Assembly (NCBI GenBank): GCA_030447125.1
Contig: JAUJLZ010000161.1
Coordinates: 1 to 5,180 of the forward strand
DNA: 5,180 nucleotides
Origin: Acidimicrobiales bacterium
Lineage (GTDB): Bacteria; Actinomycetota; Acidimicrobiia; Acidimicrobiales; CADCSY01
Direction of reading: 5' to 3'
Below are positions 1-5,180 of this stretch, one piece after another; positions within the stretch are counted from its first letter, which is position 1, and the number at the start of each line of letters is the position of its first letter. The notes below the pieces were generated by a model, which ran no database searches, was not told the origin of the DNA, and saw only the letters and a program-made list of their open reading frames with translations. The translations under genes were made by a program, and so were the position numbers.

Positions 1-1042
1 TGGACCCGTTGGCGTTGGTGCGCTCGCCCACCACCAGGAAGCTGGTGTCCTGGCGGAAGGGCACGGCGGTGTAGATCGACGACGCCGCCGGCTCGTGGAC
101 CGGCGAGCGGGGCGCGGGCGTCAACCCGCCGCAGCGCTCGATCACCGCGGCCAGGTGGGCGGGTGTGGTGCCGCAACAACCGCCCACGACCGAGACGCCG
201 AACTCGGTGACGAAGCGGTGGTGGTGCTCGGCCAGCTGCTCGGGGGTGAGGTCGTAGTGCATGCGCCCGTCGACCACCGACGGCAAGCCGGCGTTAGGTA
301 CGCACGACACCGGCATGCGGGCATGCGCCGCCAGGTGGCGTAGGTGCTCGTGCATCTCGGCCGGGCCGGTGGCGCAGTTGAGGCCGATGACGTCGGGGCG
401 CAGCGGGTCAAGCGCCGCCAGGGCGGCGCCGATCTCGGTGCCCGGCAACATGCGCCCGGTCAGCTCGATGGTGACCTGGACCTGCAGGGGCACGCTACGG
501 CCGGCTGCGGCCATCGCCCGCCGGCAGGCGATCATGGCCGCCTTGGCCTGGAGCAGGTCGAACACGGTCTCGATGATGAGCAGGTCGACCCCGCCCTCAA
601 GAAGGGCGGCGGCCTGGATCTGGTAGGCGTCGCGCAGGTCGGCGAAGGCGATGTTGCCCAGCGACGGGAACTTGGTTCCCGGCCCCATCGAGCCGGCCAC
701 CCAGCGGGGACGGTCGGGCGTGGCGTAGTCGTCGGCGGCCGAGCGGGCGATGCGGGCCGCAGCCAGGTTGAGCTCCTCGGTGCGGTCCTCGATGCCGTAC
801 TCGCCCAGCGGTATGGCGAAGGCGCCGAACGTGTTGGTCTCGATCACGTCGCAGCCCACCTCGAGAAACGAGGTGTGCAGGTCGGCCACCACGTCGGGGC
901 GGGTGACGGCCAGGATCTCGTTGCAGCCCTCCAGGGCCGGTCCCCCGAAGTCGTCCGGGCCCAGCTCGCGGAGCTGGAGGTTGGTGCCGGTGGCCCCGTC
1001 GAAGACGACCACCCGCTCCCCCACCGCGTCGAGGTAGCCCAT
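1..1042 (-). CDS. metH: Methionine synthase, cobalamin-dependent type; N-terminal part (C-terminus beyond the left edge)
   Basis: The enzyme transfers a methyl group from methyltetrahydrofolate to homocysteine in the cytoplasm, the last step of methionine synthesis. The visible 347 residues cover the whole homocysteine S-methyltransferase barrel. It starts with FDGATGTN near residues 14-21. The zinc ligands are Cys223 in GLNCATGP and Cys289-Cys290 in GGCCGTTP, the same arrangement as Cys247/310/311 of E. coli MetH. The motif PNAGLP lies between them. A linker then leads into GERTNANGS (339-347), the opening of the pterin-binding domain, where the window ends. The ATG start places the first conserved motif about 14 residues in, as expected. 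There is no Shine-Dalgarno sequence before it, but a TANNNT box lies 6 bases upstream, so the mRNA may be leaderless. It diverges from the diiron oxygenase gene. Known of the family: pterin, cobalamin-binding and activation domains usually follow. A shorter protein with only the first two domains, as in Thermotoga, cannot be excluded because the end is not visible. Confidence 0.93.
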   Translation of the reverse strand, partial: MGYLDAVGERVVVFDGATGTNLQLRELGPDDFGGPALEGCNEILAVTRPDVVADLHTSFLEVGCDVIETNTFGAFAIPLGEYGIEDRTEELNLAAARIARSAADDYATPDRPRWVAGSMGPGTKFPSLGNIAFADLRDAYQIQAAALLEGGVDLLIIETVFDLLQAKAAMIACRRAMAAAGRSVPLQVQVTIELTGRMLPGTEIGAALAALDPLRPDVIGLNCATGPAEMHEHLRHLAAHARMPVSCVPNAGLPSVVDGRMHYDLTPEQLAEHHHRFVTEFGVSVVGGCCGTTPAHLAAVIERCGGLTPAPRSPVHEPAASSIYTAVPFRQDTSFLVVGERTNANGS

Positions 1043-1048
1043 GGGTTG

Positions 1049-1054
1049 AGGCTA
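1049..1054 (-). promoter_or_regulatory. Putative -10 box for leaderless metH transcript
   Basis: On the minus strand the hexamer reads TAGCCT, which fits the actinobacterial TANNNT -10 consensus. It ends 6 bases before the metH ATG, so transcription would be expected to begin at or next to the start codon. The six intervening bases contain no ribosome binding site, which is consistent with a leaderless mRNA. No -35 hexamer is recognisable at the usual spacing. TANNNT is a weak motif in isolation. The call rests on its position and on the matching arrangement at the divergent gene. Confidence 0.45.
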
Positions 1055-1083
1055 GCGACGGCAGTTGCGAGCCCGCCTGGGCG

Positions 1084-1089
1084 TATCAT
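1084..1089 (+). promoter_or_regulatory. Putative -10 box for leaderless diiron oxygenase transcript
   Basis: TATCAT matches five of six positions of TATAAT. It ends 8 bases before the ATG at 1098, so the predicted transcription start falls on or within a base or two of the start codon. The gap (CAGCAGCG) has no purine-rich Shine-Dalgarno sequence. This box also favours the ATG at 1098 over the upstream in-frame TTG at 1065, because a transcript starting near 1098 would not contain the TTG. No clear -35 element is seen. Confidence 0.5.
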
Positions 1090-1097
1090 CAGCAGCG

Positions 1098-2015
1098 ATG
1101 GCAGCCATCGCTGGTACACGCTTCGGTGGCAGGCACGTCGACGAGTCGGTCGGGCGCCTGTCGCAGGTCTCGGCCCGGCGGGTGATCGAGCCCGAGGTCG
1201 AGCTTCCCGGCGAGCTGGGCGACGGTCGCCTCCTCGCCGACGAGCTCCTCAGCGTGGCCGGTCTCGACCTCGACCTGACCGACGAGCAGCGGGTTCGCCT
1301 CTCCCGGGAGGAGGTCGCTTCCATCGCCGACGAGGGCACCCGCTTCGAGGCCGTCCTCACCGCCGGGTTCAGCCTGCAGATGTCCAAGGCGGACGATCTC
1401 ACCGACCCCCGCATCGTCTACCTGCTCCACGAGCTGGGGGAAGAGACCCGTCACTCCCGGCTGTTCATCAGCCTGCTGGCCAGCATCGGGTCCTCGGCCC
1501 GCAACCCCTTCGAGCGAGGGGTGCTCGGCTTCGTCAAGCACCGGGTCGTGCGCGACGTCATCCTCGGGCGCCCGCTGCTCATGGACGTGCTGGTGCTGGC
1601 CGGCGAGGAGATCCCCGACCTCATCCAAAAGCGCATGGCCGAGCACGCCGGCACCGACCCCTACCTGGCCGAGGTCAACCGCTACCACCGCCAGGAGGAG
1701 GCCCGCCACCTGGCCTTCGCCCGCACCGTGTTGCCCGAGCTGGTGGCCGCCGCTCCCCGGCGCGAGCGCTTCCTCGTCCGCCACGTCGCGCCCCTGCTCA
1801 TCGAGATCATGTTCGACTCGTTGGTCCACCCCGCCGTCTACCGCAGCGTCGGCCTCCCCGGCTGGCGGACCTGGTGGGCGGTCAAGCGCAGCCCGCGGCG
1901 CCTGGTCTTGCGCCACCAGGCCACCGCCCCCGTGCTGGCGGCGGTGACCGCAGCCGGTGCGTTCGGGCGACGGGGTCGTCCCACCAGGCGGTGGCGGGCG
2001 CTCGTAGGTCAGTAG
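1098..2015 (+). CDS. AurF-type diiron oxygenase-like protein, substrate unknown
   Basis: This 305-residue protein resembles the ferritin-like AurF / p-aminobenzoate N-oxygenase family, whose characterised members (AurF, CmlI) oxidise aryl amines to nitro groups at a di-iron centre. The ligand set can be read in order: Glu84 (in TRFE), Glu116 and His119 (EETRH), Glu170 (GEE), then His197, Glu201 and His204 (HRQEEARH). The HX3EX2H spacing equals His223/Glu227/His230 of AurF, and the total of four Glu and three His is the AurF pattern. The predicted structure is mostly helical. The first 70 or so residues look family-variable. The C-terminal 45 residues carry many Arg, with a hydrophobic Ala/Val-rich stretch around 277-290. 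The start is the ATG with a TANNNT box just upstream; an in-frame TTG at 1065 would add 11 residues. No neighbouring biosynthetic genes indicate a substrate, so N-oxygenation is only one possibility. Family assignment is fairly secure; function is not known. Confidence 0.82.
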   Translation: MAAIAGTRFGGRHVDESVGRLSQVSARRVIEPEVELPGELGDGRLLADELLSVAGLDLDLTDEQRVRLSREEVASIADEGTRFEAVLTAGFSLQMSKADDLTDPRIVYLLHELGEETRHSRLFISLLASIGSSARNPFERGVLGFVKHRVVRDVILGRPLLMDVLVLAGEEIPDLIQKRMAEHAGTDPYLAEVNRYHRQEEARHLAFARTVLPELVAAAPRRERFLVRHVAPLLIEIMFDSLVHPAVYRSVGLPGWRTWWAVKRSPRRLVLRHQATAPVLAAVTAAGAFGRRGRPTRRWRALVGQ

Positions 2016-2025
2016 TGTCGGGCGG

Positions 2026-2043
2026 GTCCGCCCTGAGGCGGAC
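2026..2043 (+). other. Stem-loop between the diiron gene and pepA
   Basis: A perfect 7-bp inverted repeat, GTCCGCC and GGCGGAC, encloses a 4-base loop (CTGA). It lies 10 bases after the upstream stop codon and 18 bases before the pepA ribosome binding site. No T-run follows, so it is not a classical intrinsic terminator. It could attenuate read-through or sit near the 5' end of a pepA transcript. A second, mutually exclusive gapped palindrome (GGGCGG, CCGCCC) occupies 2020-2033. GC-rich DNA forms such stems easily, so function is uncertain. Confidence 0.4.
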
Positions 2044-2061
2044 GACGTGCGCCGACGAAGC

Positions 2062-2066
2062 GGAGG
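2062..2066 (+). promoter_or_regulatory. Ribosome binding site of pepA
   Basis: GGAGG (within GGAGGAAG) stands 7 bases before the ATG at 2074, an optimal spacing. It decides the pepA start: the upstream in-frame GTG at 2047 lacks such a site and would add nine residues unlike the family N-terminus. It contrasts with the two divergent genes to the left, which have no Shine-Dalgarno sequence. Confidence 0.8.
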
Positions 2067-2073
2067 AAGCCTG

Positions 2074-3564
2074 ATGACCCTGCCCGTGTCCCTCGCTCCC
2101 GAGGTTCCCGATGGCGTCGACGTGCTCGGCGTCCCCGTGGCCAAGGGCCCGGTGCTGGTGGGCGACGGCCACGACGGCCACGGCATCGATGTCGCCCAAC
2201 TCGAGGCCCGGGGCTTCGAGGGCAAGGTGGGCGAGACGGCGACGCTGGCCGGACCGCAGGACGGCGCCGAGTCGGTCGTGGTCGTCGGTGTGGGACCGGC
2301 GGACGAAGTCGACGCCGACGTGCTCCGCCGAGCCGCCGCCGCCCTGGTGCGGGCCACCTGGAAGCGGCGGTCACTCGCCACCACCCTGCTCGACGCGCTG
2401 CCGGCCGGCGGCGATCGGGGTCTGGCCACACGAGCGGTGGTCGAGGGAGCGGCGCTGGCCGCCTACCGCTTCACCCGCTACAAGTCCGACCCCGATCCGT
2501 GCCGGCTGGAGGGCCTCACCGTCGTGGCTACGGAGGCAGAGGCCCTCACGCCCGACCTCGAGCGGGCCCGTGCCGTGGTCGCCGGCGTCTGCCTGGCTCG
2601 GGACCTGGTCAACGAGCCCGCCGGCTCCCTCAGCCCGTCCGACCTGGCCGAGCGTGCCTCGGAGATGGCCGAGCGAGAGGGCCTCGGGGTGGAGATCGTC
2701 GACGAGGTCGAGGCGGCCAACCTCGGACTGGGGGGGCTGTTGGGTGTGGCCCAGGGCTCGATGGAGCCATGTCGGCTGATCAAGCTCACCTACGACCCTC
2801 CCGCCGCCACCCGCACCGTCGCCCTGGTGGGCAAGGGGATCACCTTCGACTCCGGCGGCCTGTCGATCAAGAGCGCCGAGGGGATGATGGCCATGAAGAC
2901 CGACATGGGGGGCGGCGCGGCCGTCATCGGCGCCATGTCGGCCCTGCCCGCACTGGCCCCGTCGGTGAAGGTGATCGGCTTCGTGCCCGCCACCGAGAAC
3001 ATGCCGGGGGGCCGGGCCATCAAGCCCGGCGACGTGCTCAAGACCCGCAACGGGACCACCGTCGAGGTGCTCAACACCGACGCCGAAGGCCGCCTGGTGC
3101 TGGCCGACGGCCTGGCCCTGGCGGTCGAGGAACAGCCCGACGCCATCATCGACCTGGCCACCCTGACCGGCGCCTGCATCGTGGCCCTGGGCGCCAAGAT
3201 CACCGGCGTGATGGGGACCGATGAGGGCCTCATCGGCGAGGTCCGCTCGGCGGCCGAACGGGCAGGAGAGCCGGCGTGGCCGCTGCCCCTGCCCAAGGAG
3301 TACCGCAAGCAGCTCGACTCCGAGGTGGCCGATCTGAAGAACATCGGCGGCCGCAGTGCCGGGGCGCTCACCGCCGGGTTGTTCCTCAAGGAGTTCGTGG
3401 GCGAGGTGCCCTGGGTGCACCTCGACATCGCCGGCCCATCGCGCTCCGACGAGGACGACGGTGCCGTGGTCAAGGGCGCCACCGGGGTGGGGGTGCGCAC
3501 CCTGCTGGAGCTGCTGGCTGGCGGCCCGAGTTTCTCGCCATCGCTCGGTGGGAAGAACACCTAG
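2074..3564 (+). CDS. pepA: Leucyl aminopeptidase (M17 family, cytosol aminopeptidase)
   Basis: This 496-residue protein has the usual length for bacterial PepA (about 500 residues). It removes N-terminal residues, preferring Leu, from peptides in the cytoplasm, and works as a hexamer with two metal ions per subunit in the known family. Residues 1 to about 165 form the variable N-terminal domain. The catalytic domain begins around 170 with RDLVNEPAG. Metal ligands are Lys254 and Asp259 (GKGITFDSGG), Asp277 (KTDMGG), and Asp336 and Glu338 in the signature NTDAEGRL (334-341). Catalytic Lys266 and Arg340 are present. All match E. coli PepA Lys270, Asp275, Asp293, Asp352, Glu354, Lys282 and Arg356, so the enzyme should be active. 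The start is fixed by a GGAGG site 7 bases upstream. The next gene follows after 27 bp and probably shares the transcript. In some bacteria PepA also binds DNA as a cofactor for site-specific recombination or as a repressor; nothing here indicates that role. Confidence 0.96.
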   Translation: MTLPVSLAPEVPDGVDVLGVPVAKGPVLVGDGHDGHGIDVAQLEARGFEGKVGETATLAGPQDGAESVVVVGVGPADEVDADVLRRAAAALVRATWKRRSLATTLLDALPAGGDRGLATRAVVEGAALAAYRFTRYKSDPDPCRLEGLTVVATEAEALTPDLERARAVVAGVCLARDLVNEPAGSLSPSDLAERASEMAEREGLGVEIVDEVEAANLGLGGLLGVAQGSMEPCRLIKLTYDPPAATRTVALVGKGITFDSGGLSIKSAEGMMAMKTDMGGGAAVIGAMSALPALAPSVKVIGFVPATENMPGGRAIKPGDVLKTRNGTTVEVLNTDAEGRLVLADGLALAVEEQPDAIIDLATLTGACIVALGAKITGVMGTDEGLIGEVRSAAERAGEPAWPLPLPKEYRKQLDSEVADLKNIGGRSAGALTAGLFLKEFVGEVPWVHLDIAGPSRSDEDDGAVVKGATGVGVRTLLELLAGGPSFSPSLGGKNT

Positions 3565-3591
3565 CACGTCCGCCGAGGGAAAGAGGCAGCC

Positions 3592-4014
3592 ATGGAGAAG
3601 AACATGCAGACCGGCATGGAGACCACCCACGTCGCTGGTGACGATCAAACCCACGAGCCGGCCGAAGAGCCGGGGAAGTCGGGGACGGCGAAGACGCTGG
3701 ACTCGCCCCTGGCCGACGAAGATGTGAGAACCGACCAGCAGCGCAACCAGTCGTGGACCAGCCAGTCGCCCACCGACCCCCGCCGGGAGAACGAGGGTGA
3801 ACCGCTGCGAAGTGACAGTCAGCCTCCGCCCACCATGGACATGCCCGACGACCTCGAGGCCAAGCTCGACGACGTGATGGCCCATCCTCACTCCGATGCC
3901 GAGGACACCAGCGAGACCCAGGGCGGGCACCGCGAGCTGGGGGGTTTGCCCAAGACCGGCAGTGGCGAGCAGGACCCGATGCGCCAGGCAGGTGGCGGCC
4001 AGTTCGGCGGGTGA
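3592..4014 (+). CDS. Small acidic, probably disordered hydrophilic protein of unknown function
   Basis: I do not recognise a family for this 140-residue protein. By hand count it has about 30 Asp/Glu against 12 Lys/Arg, 16 Gly (11%), many Gln, Ser, Thr and Pro, no Cys, Ile or Tyr, and one Trp and one Phe. It has no signal peptide or membrane segment. This composition predicts a soluble, mostly disordered chain and resembles hydrophilins (high Gly, very hydrophilic), which are often stress-related; that link is inference. A short stretch near 85-95 (DDLEAKLDDVM) could form a helix, and the C-terminus is Gly-rich (AGGGQFGG). Evidence that it is real: a purine-rich site (AAGAGG) ends 5 bases before the ATG, it lies 27 bp after pepA on the same strand, about 85% of its codons end in G or C, and a strong hairpin follows the stop. 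It is probably co-transcribed with pepA. A frameshifted remnant is unlikely because no known domain is seen in the neighbouring frames. Confidence 0.72.
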   Translation: MEKNMQTGMETTHVAGDDQTHEPAEEPGKSGTAKTLDSPLADEDVRTDQQRNQSWTSQSPTDPRRENEGEPLRSDSQPPPTMDMPDDLEAKLDDVMAHPHSDAEDTSETQGGHRELGGLPKTGSGEQDPMRQAGGGQFGG

Positions 4015-4034
4015 GCACCCGCTCCCAAGAGCAC

Positions 4035-4062
4035 CGATGCCCGGGCTGCGGCCCGGGCATCG
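4035..4062 (+). terminator. Strong 12-bp hairpin, likely terminator of the pepA unit
   Basis: A perfect 12-bp inverted repeat (CGATGCCCGGGC and its complement) surrounds a TGCG loop, starting 20 bases after the stop of the small acidic gene. No T-run follows, as is common for terminator-like hairpins in high-GC actinobacteria. Its position after a stop codon and before the next gene's start supports termination of the pepA transcript. Being symmetric, it could fold in RNA from either strand, but no convergent gene is present. Confidence 0.7.
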
Positions 4063-4098
4063 TCGCGTCCGATGATCCTGGGTCACGAGTTGTCCCCT

Positions 4099-4104
4099 AG
4101 GGAG
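4099..4104 (+). promoter_or_regulatory. Probable ribosome binding site of the PLD-like gene
   Basis: AGGGAG ends 9 bases before the GTG at 4114, an acceptable spacing. It is too close to the in-frame GTG at 4108 (3 bases). The in-frame ATG at 4072 has no purine-rich site and begins only 9 bases after the hairpin stem. This makes the GTG at 4114 the preferred start, though the ATG would simply add 14 residues before the membrane segment. Confidence 0.5.
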
Positions 4105-4113
4105 TTGGTGTCG

Positions 4114-5180
4114 GTGCGCCTGGTGCCCAAGGTCGTCGGGGCCGCACTAGCGGTGACGGCGGGGCTGTACGCCGCCCAGGCAGCGCAGTATCGGCGCCAG
4201 GCGGGCGCGACCACGGAGTTCGCCGACCCGAGCCCCCCCGGCACGGCGGCCTTCTCCCGGTGGATGGAGGCGGCATGCTCGGCCCCGCTGCGCCAGGGGA
4301 ACCGGGTGGCGGTGCTGCGCAACGGGGATGAGATCATCAGCGGGATGCTCGACGCGGTGAGCTCGGCCCGAGAGACCGTCGACTTCTGCAACTACATCTT
4401 CTGGAAGGGCGAGACGGCCACGGCCTTCGCCGCCGCCTTCTGTGAGCGAGCGAGGGCGGGCGTGGAGGTCAACGTCCTGCTGGACGCCTACGGCTCGGCC
4501 AAGATCGAACGCAGCCTCGTTCCCGAGATGGAACAAGCGGGGGTGAACTTCTCCTGGTTCCGGGCGCCGCATTGGTACAAGGCCCACCAGTTCAACAACC
4601 GCATGCACCGCCGCATCCTGGTGGTCGACGGACGGGTGGCGTTCAGCGGTGGCTTCGGGGTGGCCGACGAGTGGATCGGCGACGCCGAAGGTCCGGGGTA
4701 CTGGCGGGACACCCACCTGCGCATCGAAGGGCCGGCGGCGCGCGACGTACTCGGCGCCTTCATCGAGAACTGGAACGAGGCCACCCATCATTTCCTCAAC
4801 GGGACCCACCTCCCGGAGCTGGAGTCCTTCGACGACGGGGTCGCCGTGCAGGTGGCCCGCAGCTCGCCCGTGCATGGGGCGTCCACGGCTGAGACCGTGC
4901 TGCTCGCGGCCGTGCTCGGGGCCCGGCGGCGGGTGTGGATCACCACGGCGTACTTCGGCCCTCGACGGGGGGTGATCGACGCCCTGGTCGCCACCGCCGC
5001 GCGAGGGGTCGACGTGCGGTTGTTGGTGAACGGCTCCCACATCGACAAGGAACTGGCCCGCCGGGTCGGACGACGTTCGTACACTGCCTTGCTCGAGGCC
5101 GGGGTGCGGGTGTTCGAGTACGAGCAGACGATGATGCACGCCAAGGTCGTCGTGGTCGACGACGAGTGGGCCAACGTGGG
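4114..5180 (+). CDS. Phospholipase D / cardiolipin synthase-like protein, membrane-anchored (C-terminus beyond the right edge)
   Basis: The visible 355 residues belong to the HKD (PLD) superfamily, closest in style to bacterial cardiolipin synthases, which join phosphatidyl groups at the membrane. A hydrophobic helix at about residues 7-24, preceded by Arg/Lys and followed by YRRQ, is probably a membrane anchor; a cleavable signal is less likely. The first PLD domain has the CNYIFW strand (92-97), GVEVNVLLDAYGS (116-128) and the catalytic motif His165-Arg-Arg-Ile-Leu-Val-Val-Asp172, then SGG. The second begins near 245, with the motif His342-Ala-Lys344-X4-Asp349. The window ends just after it, before the expected GSxN-like segment. 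The first motif has Arg167 where HxKx4D normally has Lys, while the second is canonical. Start: GTG 4114 with an AGGGAG site; ATG at 4072 is an alternative. The gene follows a strong hairpin, so it may have its own promoter, but I see no convincing one. A PLD-like phosphodiesterase or nuclease of other specificity remains possible. Confidence 0.88.
   Translation, partial: MRLVPKVVGAALAVTAGLYAAQAAQYRRQAGATTEFADPSPPGTAAFSRWMEAACSAPLRQGNRVAVLRNGDEIISGMLDAVSSARETVDFCNYIFWKGETATAFAAAFCERARAGVEVNVLLDAYGSAKIERSLVPEMEQAGVNFSWFRAPHWYKAHQFNNRMHRRILVVDGRVAFSGGFGVADEWIGDAEGPGYWRDTHLRIEGPAARDVLGAFIENWNEATHHFLNGTHLPELESFDDGVAVQVARSSPVHGASTAETVLLAAVLGARRRVWITTAYFGPRRGVIDALVATAARGVDVRLLVNGSHIDKELARRVGRRSYTALLEAGVRVFEYEQTMMHAKVVVVDDEWANV

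Noticed and set aside
312..328. Short direct repeat of GGCATGC within metH
   Set aside because: Two 7-base copies inside conserved coding sequence, explained by codons of the barrel domain; no sign of an array or protein site.
1043..1097. Possible cobalamin or SAM riboswitch ahead of metH
   Set aside because: The gap to the divergent gene is only 55 bp, too short for these aptamers, and the apparent -10 box leaves no leader.
1065..1097. Upstream TTG start for the diiron oxygenase
   Set aside because: It has no ribosome binding site, and a transcript from the TATCAT box would begin after it; the ATG at 1098 fits better.
344..2074. Long plus-strand open frame of 576 codons antisense to metH and out of frame with the diiron gene
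   Set aside because: It spans two well-supported genes in the wrong frame and strand, its translation is low-complexity (Gly/Arg/Pro-rich), and no domain is visible. Such frames are expected in high-GC DNA.
1089..2429. Minus-strand open frame of 446 codons opposite the diiron gene and the start of pepA
   Set aside because: It has biased Gly/Val/Asp/Gln composition typical of the reverse frame of high-GC genes and crosses the intergenic region without any start signal.
2371..4086. Minus-strand open frame of 571 codons opposite pepA and the small acidic gene
   Set aside because: The translation is a His/Gly/Leu-rich shadow of pepA codons with no recognisable domain, and pepA itself has every catalytic residue.
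4147..5139. Minus-strand open frame of 330 codons opposite the PLD-like gene
   Set aside because: It is a shadow of a sense gene with intact HKD domains; no motif or ribosome binding site supports it.

Overview
The window is high-GC DNA (roughly 70% by eye, with strong G/C preference at third codon positions). It looks like an ordinary chromosomal stretch of an actinobacterium-like organism. The metH and pepA sequence style, together with two apparent leaderless starts, would suit a lineage such as Acidimicrobiia, but that placement is an impression from sequence style and was not tested. No mobile elements, CRISPR arrays, tRNAs or rRNAs were seen.

Layout. Positions 1-1042 (minus strand) hold the N-terminal 347 residues of a cobalamin-dependent methionine synthase (MetH type), which runs off the left edge. 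A 55-bp divergent intergenic region separates it from four plus-strand genes. These are a 305-aa AurF-type diiron oxygenase-like protein (1098-2015), a complete leucyl aminopeptidase PepA (2074-3564), a 140-aa acidic, apparently disordered protein of unknown function (3592-4014), and, after a strong 12-bp hairpin (4035-4062), a membrane-anchored phospholipase D / cardiolipin synthase-like protein (about 4114 to the right edge). The first and last genes are cut by the window edges.

How the genes may work together. The window shows no pathway linking them. MetH makes methionine, PepA trims N-terminal residues from peptides, and the PLD-like protein probably acts on phospholipids. The diiron protein has a full ligand set but no biosynthetic neighbours to suggest a substrate. 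pepA and the small acidic gene are 27 bp apart and probably co-transcribed. The hairpin probably ends that unit before the PLD-like gene.

The points most worth a second look are the paired leaderless-type promoters in the metH/diiron divergent region, the orphan AurF-like enzyme, the Lys-to-Arg change in the first HKD motif of the PLD-like protein, and the Gly-rich acidic hydrophilin-like protein behind pepA. I see no convincing evidence of a wholly new multi-gene system here.
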